Source: Atherinomorus stipes (lineage: Eukaryota > Chordata > Actinopteri > Atheriniformes > Atherinidae). Taken from it: a stretch of 64,000 nucleotides of DNA. Position numbers and translations under genes: made by a program. The stretch lies in the NCBI GenBank assembly GCA_023101725.1, contig JALJCO010003454.1, forward strand, positions 124,001-188,000. The letters are read 5' to 3'. Of the stretch, positions 47,345 to 59,223 are shown piece after piece (position 1 is the stretch's first letter; each line of letters starts with the position of its first letter). The notes under the pieces are model-generated. The model did no database searches. It was not told where the DNA came from and worked only from the letters and a program-made list of their open reading frames with translations.

Positions 47345-47850
47345 AAGGATGTCCGATATTATTGGCCAATATTGACATTAAAATGTGGTATTGGAAAATA
47401 ACGGTCTTGGTCTTTTCTGACCAATAATTTTACTCGCGAAATAACGTAACAGTGAGATCTCGTGAGATTTTGTTCCATCAGCACCACTCCAGTATGTATA
47501 TAAGTCCCTGTTATTGTGAAAGAACTTCATTTCCCAGCATTCCTTTCAGAGTTATGTGACTACGGTGCAGCTGCTACTGCTACACACTGACTTGCTTTGA
47601 AGCTGCTTATAATATGTCTGGTTTTAAGTTGTTGGTTAAGTTCCCAAGTTGTCAGAAACATAATTAGCCACATGTTGGCTGATACCTGCTAGTATCTGAA
47701 ATCTGGCAGCCAGATGTCCAAAATGAACTCTGGCTGAGTTAAGGATATTTTGGGATCTGTGTCCTCAGAGTATGGTTGTATCTCTAAAAATACGAGAGAT
47801 ACAACCTCACAGTTTTCTGCATATGTTGATATCGGTTGATAGGAAGTACA
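47345..47850. mobile_element. hAT-like MITE, left end preserved, right end eroded
   Basis: AAGGATGTCCGATATTATTGGCC at the left is a typical fish hAT-type end, related to that at 16994. The interior has AATGTGGTATTGG and ATTTTACTCGCGAAAT segments also found in the element at 51168-51450, and a TCTCGTGAGA at 47458-47467. No matching right end was found, so the end coordinate is approximate. Confidence 0.6.
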
Positions 47851-49441
47851 TGGAGGCAATACGGCAAATTCAGGAAAGTACGCAAATAATTTAGACAGAG
47901 GAAAAAAGTTTAGATAACTTCCTTTTATCTACCAGCCTGATGACAGTGAGGTGCAGCTAGATTGTGTACAGCATCTTATTTACATCATAAAACCATTCCA
48001 GTCTTTTATCAATGGTTTTGCTAACTTTAGTTCCTTTTATTGACAGTGAGAGGACTGTAAAAAGGGTAGGAAAAAATATGATTTGGAAAAAACCACAGGC
48101 CAGGACTGAAAACTGGGGCTTCAGAGGCACGAAGCAGCCGTGACACAGGAGGCACCTGCTCAGTCAGCTGATTCCCAGCACACTGCTTTTCCCCGTCCCA
48201 AGTGCCACTGCAGTGTATATCTAAGACATGTACTAAATGTAAGTTATTACAGGACACCACTGTTTATCGCTCGTCATAAAAAAAAACAAATTAAACAAAT
48301 AAAAACAACAATTTAGCCACTCAGTCTTTCAAATGATTCATTGGCGGCTGATGTGTGAAAATTCAAGTTGTTTTTTTTTTTTAAAAAGACATACAGTATT
48401 CTGGTCATTTTCTAGGTTAAACAGTAAATTGCATTATTGATTGATTGATTGATGCTGTCAATGTGGCCCACACATTACATAAACAGGTTTTAAAAATAAA
48501 ATAAAAACACAGAGGTTAAATCAGAGAATTCAAACAAACTTGAACTCCCAGTCTGTCATTCCAGTATGTTTCAATCTTCCCCTCTTCTATGTGAACAGAA
48601 TTAATTATCACTGGAAACACTAAAACACCAAACACTGACATCTACACTGTTACAGTGTTTTGATCGCCTGACTGGCTGATTATTTGAACTTGTAATGAAG
48701 CAAGCTCATTCCCTTCTCCTGCAAACCACACTGATGAATGTGTGGCCCGCAGTAAACTGGATGGCTGTGATGATGGGAGCTGGGAACGCGACTCTGCTTC
48801 TTTTGCAGCCAGAGAAAATGTTTACGGCAGGAGCTGAGTGATATGGCCTCTGCTGATTTTTTAACCAGTAAATGTAATAAATAACACACTGTGTATTTTT
48901 CTACATATTTTATTAGGAATAAAATGAGGTGAAATCATGAGAGACTGGTTTATTTCCCTCAGCTCAGTGATAACAGGAAAACGCCGTCTTCAATGTGATA
49001 TTCCAACATTTTAAGGCTTTTCTCCAGCTCCTCTCTCCCTTCTTTTCCCTTCTCCTTTCACCTTTTACCCTCTTCTCTTTTCCCCCTCTCCTGTCCCTCC
49101 TCCCTCTCAGGTCTCTCAGGATTTCTCTGCTTCATTAGCTATCTGATAAACAGCTCAGAGGTTCAGCCCTTCACACTGAACCCGCACCTTCCTGTTCACA
49201 TGGCCACAGGATGACCCCCATCACACACTCCACACTCCACTGCCGCTCAGACAGAGACACCGGCGACCACCGCAGACCCCTTTACCTGAGTTATATTCAG
49301 ACACACACCAGGGAAAACTCGCTGAGCAGAGTTCAAATGCTGTAGAGAGACATGAACTATGAAATCTGTATTTGGGCTTAGTTTTGTTGCCATAATCTAG
49401 TTTCACTTCCAAGGCAGGAAAAGTTGGTACAACTCCCAGTT

Positions 49442-49451
49442 TTATATATAA

Positions 49452-49489
<38 letters not shown>
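49442..49489. repeat. (AT)n microsatellite
   Basis: Nearly perfect AT run with one short A interruption at its left end. Confidence 0.95.
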
Positions 49490-49490
<1 letters not shown>

Positions 49491-49546
49491 TGCAAGGTTG
49501 ATATGATGCCATAAATTTGTAATGCTTTTCATTTTTGGGAGTTTAA

Positions 49547-49989
49547 AGGTTGAATATGGAACATTTTCATTGAAAGCTACATTAAAAATAATAATAATAA
49601 TAAAAAAAAAACTCCACGGGTCATTTGGAGGGGGTGCATAATTAAAGTACAACATTTCCTGAAAAAAAAAAAAAAATTAGCCTGAAAATGATTATAAAAT
49701 CAATTCTAACGGGTTTGACAATGACATTATGTTTAAATCTACAAGCCAATTCACGCTTCCACTGCAGGTTGCCAAATAGGTAAGCTAACTTGTTTGCTAA
49801 CATGGCTAATGTTAGCTGCCAGTTATAAACTCCTCTGCAATACTTGTTGGACATGTTGCAAGCTGCTGGTCACCTGTAGTACTGGCAGTGAGACTGGTAT
49901 CCCAGCGGTTGGAGTTGTTTTCCTGCAGTTGCAACTAGAATCTAGACACATTTGATGACCCCGTTCTGTCCGTATTCCATATTCAACCT
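49547..49989 (+). mobile_element. TTAA-flanked MITE, family A copy 2 (443 bp)
   Basis: TTAA at 49543-49546 and 49990-49993. Ends AGGTTGAATATGGAA and TTCCATATTCAACCT are perfect inverted repeats. The interior matches the copy at 6263-6872 in reverse orientation and lacks about 200 bases present there. A GAAAAAAAAAAAAAATTAG run marks the centre-left. Confidence 0.9.
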
Positions 49990-50164
49990 TTAATATGTTT
50001 TTGCTTTACTTAAAAAGTCTCATAGTTATGAGCCAAATGGTTTTACTGCTTGATTTTTACATCAAACTGTTATTTGAAAGCCAAGCCCACTCATTGTAAG
50101 AGTGGAATGTTTATTTTCCCTCGTTTAATGTTAATAAAAAATGGATTATAAAACTTTTTTTTTT

Positions 50165-50225
50165 AAAAAGCCAAGCCAACTTTATTTATAGAGAACTTTC
50201 ATGACAGCAACAGCTGAACAACGTG
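50165..50225. repeat. Interspersed-repeat tail related to 1686-1740
   Basis: CAAGCCAACTTTATTTATAGAG followed by CAGCAACAGCTGAACAACGTGTTGTACAC follows the pattern of the same common fish repeat tail; both are old. Confidence 0.5.
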
Positions 50226-51159
50226 TTGTACACTGCAAAAGATCCAACTTCAGTTTGTTGGGACAGTCAGTTCTTGAAAATTATTTATGTCAGTCTGACA
50301 AACTAGTGTAGTTGTGGAGTTGGAGTTCATCCCAGCATGTCAGAGTGCTGCTTAAGTTTGTGATTTTGTTGTGAAATGTGGGAAAGCCAACTTGTGGAGG
50401 TGGCTTTGGAGTCCCAGTCTTTATGTGCCACTCTTAACCCTGATTTTATGTGATTATAAACTCTATAGTGGAGTTTATTTATTTCATGTGTTGTATAAAT
50501 AGTGTCACATTAGTAAATCAAAGAAGTTGTTTCAAATACTTATCAAAGTTGTGCAATGCAATAATAATGACTGGCAAAGATAACTGAACATGTTAAGTTT
50601 CTGTTAGATGGGCAGGGCTATTTTCAAAACTCAATGTATCTGGACCAAAAAGGTTCATGGGAAATGCAAATTTCAGCAGGAATTTTACCTTTTGTCATTG
50701 ATTTACTATAAATGTTAGTTCTGTGTTTACAGCCGTTATGTTCACATTTTGAGAAAGTTATTGAACATTTTTTTCAGTTTGATTGTTAAAGTTGCACCAT
50801 GAATGTGGAGGATAGTACAAGGAGATAAACTTACCACTATAAACTTTTTTGTAATCAGATATAGTTCAACAACCTTAACGGCTATGCAGTTCTTTCTTTA
50901 CCTTTGCATCTACTTGGATGCGTATTTAACCTAAGTATGCATAATGAGCTCTTCTGAGAATCATTTTGAACAGATGCATTATAAAGCTAGTTGATACCAT
51001 TTGAAATTTCACATTTTACTGTACAACTTACAGCTGTGTAAGAAAAACTTGGAATCAAAAGTTGGTAAAATGTGAAATTTTAATCCACTGCAACTTACAT
51101 TTGAGTTTGATAAAGCCAAGATTTAAAGTTGCTGCAGTTTGAACTTTTTAGTTTGCAAA
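50226..51159. other. No recognised feature
   Basis: AT-rich non-coding DNA without credible open frames. Confidence 0.5.
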
Positions 51160-51167
51160 ATGTTTAA

Positions 51168-51450
51168 TAGGGCTGGGAAAAATATCGATACACTGAAATA
51201 TCGCAATATTTTCATATGCTGATATCATATTGATATTTAAAAATGTGGTATTGATCTATTTTACTCATGAAATCTCGCAAGATTTTGTCGTTCAATCAAG
51301 ATATCTCGCGGGTTTTTCGTAGGATGACAGTGAAATCTCGCGAGATTTCGTTGGTAAAATAGATCAATATCACATTTTTGAATATCTATATGAAATCTGC
51401 ATATGAAAATATTGTGATATTTCAGTGTATCAATATTTTTCCCAGCCCTA
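51168..51450. mobile_element. hAT-type MITE, 283 bp, with perfect 8-bp target duplication
   Basis: ATGTTTAA is present directly outside both ends (51160-51167, 51451-51458). Ends TAGGGCTGGGAAAAATATCGATA and its near-perfect complement at the right start arms of about 125 bases, so almost the entire element folds back. Near the centre lie TCTCGCAAGA (51273-51282), TCTCGCGGGT (51304-51313) and the palindrome TCTCGCGAGA (51336-51345). It encodes nothing. Confidence 0.95.
51336..51345. promoter_or_regulatory. TCTCGCGAGA palindrome inside a hAT MITE
   Basis: TCTCGCGAGA is known in vertebrates as a promoter element (CGCG element) linked to ZBTB33/Kaiso-type binding. The sequence match is exact; any activity here is inference. 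Confidence 0.4.
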
Positions 51451-51458
51451 ATGTTTAA

Positions 51459-52502
51459 TCGAGTTAGAAAAACTTAAAATTGAGAGTTAGGCATACTCAA
51501 AGGCAAAACTGAAAATGTTTTCTTTTTTTTACAGTATGGTCACAATAAATGAAATCAAACAATAAAAAATCACATAAATAAGAACACAATAAAAAACAAT
51601 AAGAAGCAATAGAAAAGATAAAAACAAAATGGCTTAAGATGGGAAAAATGCCAGGAAAAAATTGGGGTTTTAAAGAAGAAAAAAAAAAAAGATAAAAATT
51701 GAGGCATTAATATGTATTTATGAAAAGGGGAACATGAATAAAAGCTTAAAGGAGACAGTAGTTTCTCACATTTAAACAATCAGCATATTTGTGAATGAAA
51801 AATGATTTTAAAAAAACTGAATCTGCAAACACAGCTTCAACATTCAGCCACAGCGGCTGACTTTTCCTTTTTATTATTATTATTTTTTTCCATCCTTAAG
51901 TGTATTTTATGTAATTCAAGCCATATGCCTCTGTCAGGAGAACAGAAAGGTTGCAGGAAAATCCCTGGTACAAACCAAAGGCAGGCTGCTGACTCAGAAT
52001 ACACTTGTATAATTCTGAGTGCAGTCTCACCACTATAATAACACTGGAAGAAAAAGTGGATGGATGCATAGTTATATAGAAATAACAACAAAAAACAAAA
52101 ATCTATAGTGGATGAAGCTAAATTAAGCTTAAATCTATTACAGGCTGGTGTGGGGTGGACATTTTTAGACTGAGCATTAAATCTGGGAGTTCTCAGGCTG
52201 GAAACAGAACCTGATGCTTCATTTACTTGCTGTGACGAAAAAAAGCTGAAGTACCCAAAAGTAACTCCAAACCACCGTTTAAGTGATGACTTATCTAGAC
52301 CTCCCTCCACTGCAGCCAGCTGACCCCAGCTCCTCAGTCTTCTGTCGCCACTCTACTCCAGCTGACATGTGGAATTGCTCACAGTAAACACTTAATAAAG
52401 CTGCAGAAAGCCATCAAGCCCAATCACGGCCTGCTAATGCCATTAACCCAACGGTTTCAGTCACAGGTATCCACATGGGCAAATGTACATAACATGCACA
52501 CA
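51459..52502. other. No recognised feature
   Basis: The longest continuous frame in the window (157 codons, minus strand, 51837-52310) lies here. It has no recognisable domain, contains a Lys/Asn run from an A-rich tract and shows no conserved motif, so I regard it as chance. Confidence 0.5.
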
Positions 52503-52504
52503 TA

Positions 52505-53915
52505 CGGCAGGGAAAAAAAGTATTGAACACATCAACATTTTTCAAAGGAAATATTTTTCTAATTGAGCTACTAACATGAAATTTTCACCAGATGTCGGCA
52601 ACAACCCAAGTGCATTACTTGCTACACATACACATTCAAAGAAATCCTAACATTTATGTCCATAAATGAATGTGTAATATAGTGAAATGACACAGGGAAT
52701 AAGTATTGAACACGCTTACTGAAATTTATTTATTACTTCGTACAAAAGACTTTGTTGGTCCAGACGCCTCCTGTATGGAGAAACCAGTGGAATACATTTC
52801 TCATGTGTGATTTTGGTCCATTCTTTCACACAAACTACCTTCAAGGTTCAAGGTTCCGGGAGTCTCTTCTGTGAACTCGGATCTTCAGTTCTCTCAAAAG
52901 ATTTTCAATTGGATTCAAGTGGGGTGATTGATTGGGCCGTTCTAGCAGCTTTATTTTCTTTTTCTTAAAGCAGTTGAGTGTTTCTTGGCTGTGTGGTGGG
53001 ATGCTCGTCTTGCTGAAAGATCCAGCCTCTTTATCTTCAGCAGCTGCAGATGCAGCAGATTCTGGACCAGAATATGTCTCTACTTTTCTCCATTCATTCT
53101 TCCTTCAATGATATGAAGTCTGCCTGTACCACATGCTGAAAAACAGCCCTCACCATGATGTTCCCACTTCCAAACTTCACTGTTGCTATGGTCAAGTGCG
53201 GTGCCATTTCTCCTCCAAACATGTTGTCTATGACATGCGAAGAGTTCAGTTTTGGTCTCATCTGACCAGACTGTTTTCCAGAATGTCATGGGTTTGTCCA
53301 GATGTTGTGCTGTTGGAGAACCTTTCTGATTATTGTTCTGACTCCTCCGTCTGAAATCTTGCGAGGAGCACCTGGCTGTAGCCGGTTTATGACGATGCCA
53401 TGTTCTTTCCACTTCTGGATGATGGTCCTAATGGTGCCCACTGGAACTTTCAGAAGTTTAGAAATGCACCTGGAACCAGTGCGTTTGCAATAATAAGGCT
53501 GTGTAGGTCTTTAGACAGCTCTTTGCTTTTACCCATCATGGAATGCATCTTGTCTGACACCTTGGTGATGAGAAACCTTTTTATAGGCATCAATCAGGAC
53601 TAAACCAGCTGATATTACTTTGCACTGATAGGGGACAGGATTACTTTCTAAATACTGACAGACTCCAGCTGCATTTTTGGCTTTCCGTATCTTTTTTTAC
53701 ACTCCATTTCTTCATGTGTTTAATACTTTTTCCCTGTGCCGTTTCACTATAATACACATAACTTAATTTATGGCTATCAGTGTTCGGATTTCTTTGTATG
53801 TGTGCATTAGTTGGGTTGTTGCCGACATCTGGCGAAAATTTCATGTCAATAGCTCAACTAGAAATATATTTTCTGAGAAAAATGTTGTTGTGTTCAATAC
53901 TTTTTTTCTCTGCTG
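52505..53915 (-). mobile_element. Tc1-like transposon with complete IR/DR ends, 1411 bp
   Basis: TA target sites flank it (52503-52504, 53916-53917). Each end carries a terminal inverted repeat of about 200-210 bases with two internal direct repeats: outer AAAAAAAGTATTGAACAC at 52505-52530 and 53889-53915, inner CACAGGGAATAAGTATTGAACAC at 52691-52713 and its partner at 53714-53738. This IR/DR plan is the one used by Sleeping Beauty-type fish elements, where transposase binds each direct repeat. The transposase gene between them, on the minus strand, is broken. The ends look good enough to have been mobilised in trans. Confidence 0.95.
52750..53539 (-). pseudogene. Broken Tc1 transposase gene
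   Basis: Reading leftward, a start near 53539 opens a KSKELSKD-like N-terminal segment typical of the paired-type DNA-binding domain. Then follow 'VWSDETKTELF' with the first catalytic Asp, 'HVWRRNGTALDHSN', 'CFSACGTGRLHIIEGRMNGEK' and a stop where family members continue. Further on, 'FQQDEHP' keeps the second Asp and 'SPHLNPIEN' keeps the Glu while the usual SPDLNP Asp is replaced by His. Several frameshifts and stops make it non-functional; intact family members have about 340 codons. Confidence 0.9.
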
Positions 53916-53917
53916 TA

Positions 53918-55474
53918 ACCCTCACACACACATGCAAAGCCACAAATACACTAGGATTAATTCAAAGTGCTTCACAAATGAAAACAGAGCTTCATGGTAA
54001 ACTCTGAATTCTATGCAAACATTATTATGGATCAGCTACCTCAGTTTGGTAATGACTTCAAAGTAAATGTCTGTTTGTAATCAGCTTTGCCACCAGTTAA
54101 AATAAAACTGTGCTGCAGTGTTTGGGAGACCACAGGTTCATGTCTCCTCAGCTAGAGCTCAACCAGCTCAGGCTTTTCCAGATCATTTGTAGCTTAAGAG
54201 GTTCTCAGCGTTGTTCCACAACATGCTCGCACAGCTGCCAGACAACAGCGTTTAAAATAAGCCTGAAAATGTTCTCATGTTGTTGTAGACCGGCCAGAGC
54301 CATGTCTGCTCCCTGAATGGTAGCAGACACAGCTCCAGTCTGCCACCCCCGCCTCTCACCGCTGATAATGAGATTAATGGCCAGCACTAACTGCTATGAT
54401 ACAAGACATTCATGTGGATGTCCACAGACGTGTGCATGAACAAGGAAGGTGAAGCCCAACGCCACATTTCAGCACAAACATGGTCATGCACGTCATGAGT
54501 CGGTGTTATCAGACTCTTTTCAGGCCAACATCCATCAAGGAGCACGACTTCCCGGATACACTGACAATCATCTGCAGCCATCTTGTACTGGGATTAGGCA
54601 AATGGTATTGAAATTACAACTCCAGAATGAGCTAGCGCTCTGTACCAGACTGATGACAGATAACTGCTTACTACCGTAGATGTTTACATGTGAACAAGCT
54701 TAACTTCAAGTACCACTTATTCTCCGCTACATGGATGTTAATTTGCATCAAGCAGTTCAGAGAATGACAAGTATCACTGGTTATCTCAGCATCTTTCTGC
54801 ATGGATCTCCATCTACACTCCTGTTCATGATCTTAAACAAATGTTCTTATTTTTTTTCCCTGGTTTTGGTCTTAATGAACACTTAGCAAACATTTCTGAA
54901 ATCAGGTACAATCTCAAGCACTGCCAGTGCTATAAAGATGGCAGCTTGTCAACCTGCAGTTTGGTGTCCTAATGGGGTGTGAATATTACACACCGTCTAC
55001 ACAGCCAAGCTGGAAAATATTCCGACCATAATATCACTTTGAGCTTAAACATACTAATGTTCAGTTGATGTGCATCAGTGCAACGGGTGTGGCCAAAAAA
55101 ATGATCCATTAAGATTAAGGAGGGGATAATTATTACTCAGGTTAAAAAATAGTTTACAGAAACAATCACCAGTGGGTAGAATTTTCAAGATCGTTGCTTT
55201 GAAAACGTTGGAAGATTAAGTGGAAGTGACTATGTTGAAGCAGATGAATGACCATGTTGGTTTAGTGGACATGAGGTAACACTTCACGTTGGGCATCAGC
55301 GAGGTGAGGGAAAAAGCTTTAGAGTGCCACAGTAAAAAACAAAAAAAAAAGTTAATTTTGCAAAAATGTCTGAACTGACAGATAAAAGCTGAACAAGAAT
55401 GATCCTGGATGAGAAAGTTCTAAAGCAGGACTCAAGAATTTTGAAGGAAAACCCCATTATTCTAGAAAATGAGG
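53918..55474. other. No recognised feature
   Basis: Balanced to AT-rich DNA. Open frames at 54110-54679 on both strands show no recognised family. Confidence 0.45.
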
Positions 55475-55478
55475 TTAA

Positions 55479-55949
55479 AGGGCCCATATTATGCACTTTT
55501 CTCCCTATCTGAAACAATTCTTTGATATCTTAATGTAATGTTGGAGTCATGGTTCAATCCTCTCTCAAACATACTTCTAAGTGCAGCACGCGAGCAGCCT
55601 AAACTTTCCCCGTTTCTCGTCTCTAACGGTGTTGTGCAGGACAGCACGCTCAGTGGAGTCATCTCTGAAGCGAGAGTGTGTTTCAGTCTCAGAGGCGGAG
55701 CAGTGCTTGTAAATCCGGTATGGAAGTGGACGGTGTTCCGGACTGGAGTGACCAGCCAGTGATGTATGAATTAAATAGTGAAGTCAGACCAATAGTGACC
55801 AAAAAATGCTTTATGTACTGTAAAAGTCTTAAAGACCCTCAATTACTACGAAGTTGTTTTTTACTGGCATTTTTAGTCTCTTTGTAAGTTAAAACACCTC
55901 AAGACTATTTCAAGCACTTAGAAAAGTCAATTTACACAATATGAGCCCT
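55479..55949. mobile_element. TTAA-flanked MITE, family E (471 bp)
   Basis: TTAA at 55475-55478 and 55950-55953. Ends AGGGCCCATATTATGCACTTTTC and the complement of AGGGCTCATATTGTGTAAATTGAC are inverted repeats. It is a member of a very common fish family with AGGGCCCATATTATGC ends. Open frames at 55538-55887 are part of the repeat. Confidence 0.88.
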
Positions 55950-56101
55950 TTAAATAATATATTTTGCACATGACAGTCAAAAGTTTTGCAGCTGACTTTT
56001 GCCGTCATCATATATCCTCCTTTAGATTATGGTCTGGGTGAATATTCGATTCTGATGGCTGCAGGGGGCCTGTTAAAAAGTACTGTTGTGTAGGACATCT
56101 A

Positions 56102-57272
<1,171 letters not shown>

Positions 57273-57274
57273 TA

Positions 57275-58585
57275 TACAAAAGTTCCTGTCAAGTAGTCTG
57301 ATTGTTCTAAATGACTGCGCTGACACAAGCGCTAGTTGGTAACAGATCTCAGACAAAATTTTGCATCATCCTCTGCACACACACAAGCGGTAAGAGGTGC
57401 ATTTGCAATGATACTTTGTGTTACGTAATGTGACGATAAGAAATCTTCTGACTTCCCTCCACTGATTAGATCTGCAGGTGTGGCCAGATCTGGTTACCTT
57501 GGCAACACGTCACATCTAAAGAAAATAAATAGTCCAGCAGCTTCGTGTGAAAAAGGTTTATTTTAACAATAAAAAACAACATGAATGTATTAATAATTTA
57601 TTTAACATTTATTACTTTAGTACAGTAAGTGACCATGGTACAAACAGGGTTACGCCCTTCGAGATGTCCATCATCAGAAAGGTGTGACCATCTGAGGCAA
57701 AGCTTGTTTGCTCTGTTTATTTTATCCTTATTTGTTTTTTATATTTATTTGAATGTCGTGATTTTCATGACATTATTATGTATTATAACTTTTGTCAGTT
57801 TCAACTTTTATTCACTGAGAGCTGATTTGTTTTCCATCTTTAATGAGTAGATGTGAACATTTGTATGTTTGCAGCTCAAGCCAAAGAGATGTGCAGCACT
57901 CACTCACAACCTTTTTACAACTGGATATGTGTGTCATCTGAGGGAACAGGAAGCACACAAAGAAGGTGACAGCACATGGTGTATGGGGGTGGGGGGGTTA
58001 AACAGCATTCCATGACAGTGCAGGATAATCCTAAACACCGGATTAAGAGAAGAATGAACATGTCTGATAGTCACGTCTAAAACTCTGAACTCAATGGATC
58101 GCTTTGTTCTTTGTGCATCTTTGCTTTAATACTCATAACACACACCTTTACACACTTGTACTTTCACTCTGGGGGTCTGACAAGTTGTTTGTAACTCCAT
58201 CAACACGGAGCCTGTCTCGCCTCTCTAAACAATGTATTATATAACACCACACTGCTGCCAACTCAGCTCTGAAACACAATACCAACCAGTAGAAATATTT
58301 TGACAGCACAACACTGTTCAGAGATGTGAAGCAGTTTAAGACTTTAAGTCTTTTTTCTCTCTGCTGTGGTTTGTAAAGAAAACACAATACTATAGTGATT
58401 AACAATAAGTTTATATAAGGGCCCTTGTAAATTCTTGTATTTGTCACGTTATTCTCTGATAATTTTCCTGACTTGAATCAGAAAAATGTTTGTTTAGATT
58501 ATTCCCCTTTTTTCAAATATTTTAAATATTTCAAGAAGAACATATAGTGCTGAAATACTCTTTTCAAATAGAAATGCACAAATAG
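57275..58585. other. No recognised feature
   Basis: AT-rich non-coding DNA. A GGTTACGCCCTTCGAGATGTCCATCATCAGA segment near 57648 may be an old interspersed-repeat scrap but I cannot assign it. Confidence 0.45.
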
Positions 58586-59172
58586 AAATACACTATGGGC
58601 CCACTATTTTTTTTAAATTTTGAATAAAAAATTATTCTGATTTAAGTGGACCTTGTAAATACTTATTTCAGAAAAAATGATAATTCTGAATTAAACTTAA
58701 CTCAGAATGAAGTGGCTGGTTCATTCTCATTTTAATTCTGAATTAAATAATTCCTCCATCAATATTTAAAATCATTCTGCTTTAACTTAATTTCAGTCGT
58801 CAAAGTGCACATGAAACAAGCGTTGGACTCGAGCGGGAATGAAGTAGTATGTTAGTGCTGAACTGCTGCTGCAAAACTATAATCAAAATCAAATTGTAAA
58901 TCTTTATTATTATGTAGTTTTCCATGTTGTAGCCAAAAACAAAAGGACCAGGAACCAGAGTTTGTTTACTTCTGAGTAGACGTAAATACGTCATGTCTGC
59001 CCCGTCCCAACCGACAGATCTAAAGTGGAATTGGATAAACATGCTTTCCATATAAACGTTAGTTTGGAGTTATTTCCATGTAAACACAAAGGAGAATAAC
59101 TTAATTCTGAATAACTTAATTCTGAATTATTTAATTCGGAATAATCAATTCTGAATTTAAAATAATCATGGA
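58586..59172. mobile_element. AT-rich TIR-like element with AATTCTGAATTA units
   Basis: The left edge GGGCCCACTATTTTTTTTAAATTTTGAATAAA... pairs loosely with the complement of the right edge GGCCTCAGTTCCATGATTATTTTAAATTCAGAATT. Both flanks are loaded with TTCTGAATTA/TAATTCAGAAT units, and a more balanced core at 58950-59060 separates them. It is probably an old non-autonomous DNA element; the ends are approximate. Confidence 0.5.
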
Positions 59173-59199
59173 ACTGAGGCCTATGATAATCTAAAGTAC

Positions 59200-59223
59200 T
59201 TTTTTTTTTTTTTTTTTTTTTTT
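59200..59223. repeat. Poly-T run (24 T)
   Basis: Uninterrupted T run just right of the AT-rich element; its length is likely variable. Confidence 0.9.

Noticed and set aside
51837..52310. 157-codon open frame on the minus strand, the longest in the window
   Set aside because: No recognisable domain or motif, an A-run-derived Lys/Asn patch, and no splice or promoter context. Length alone is not support.
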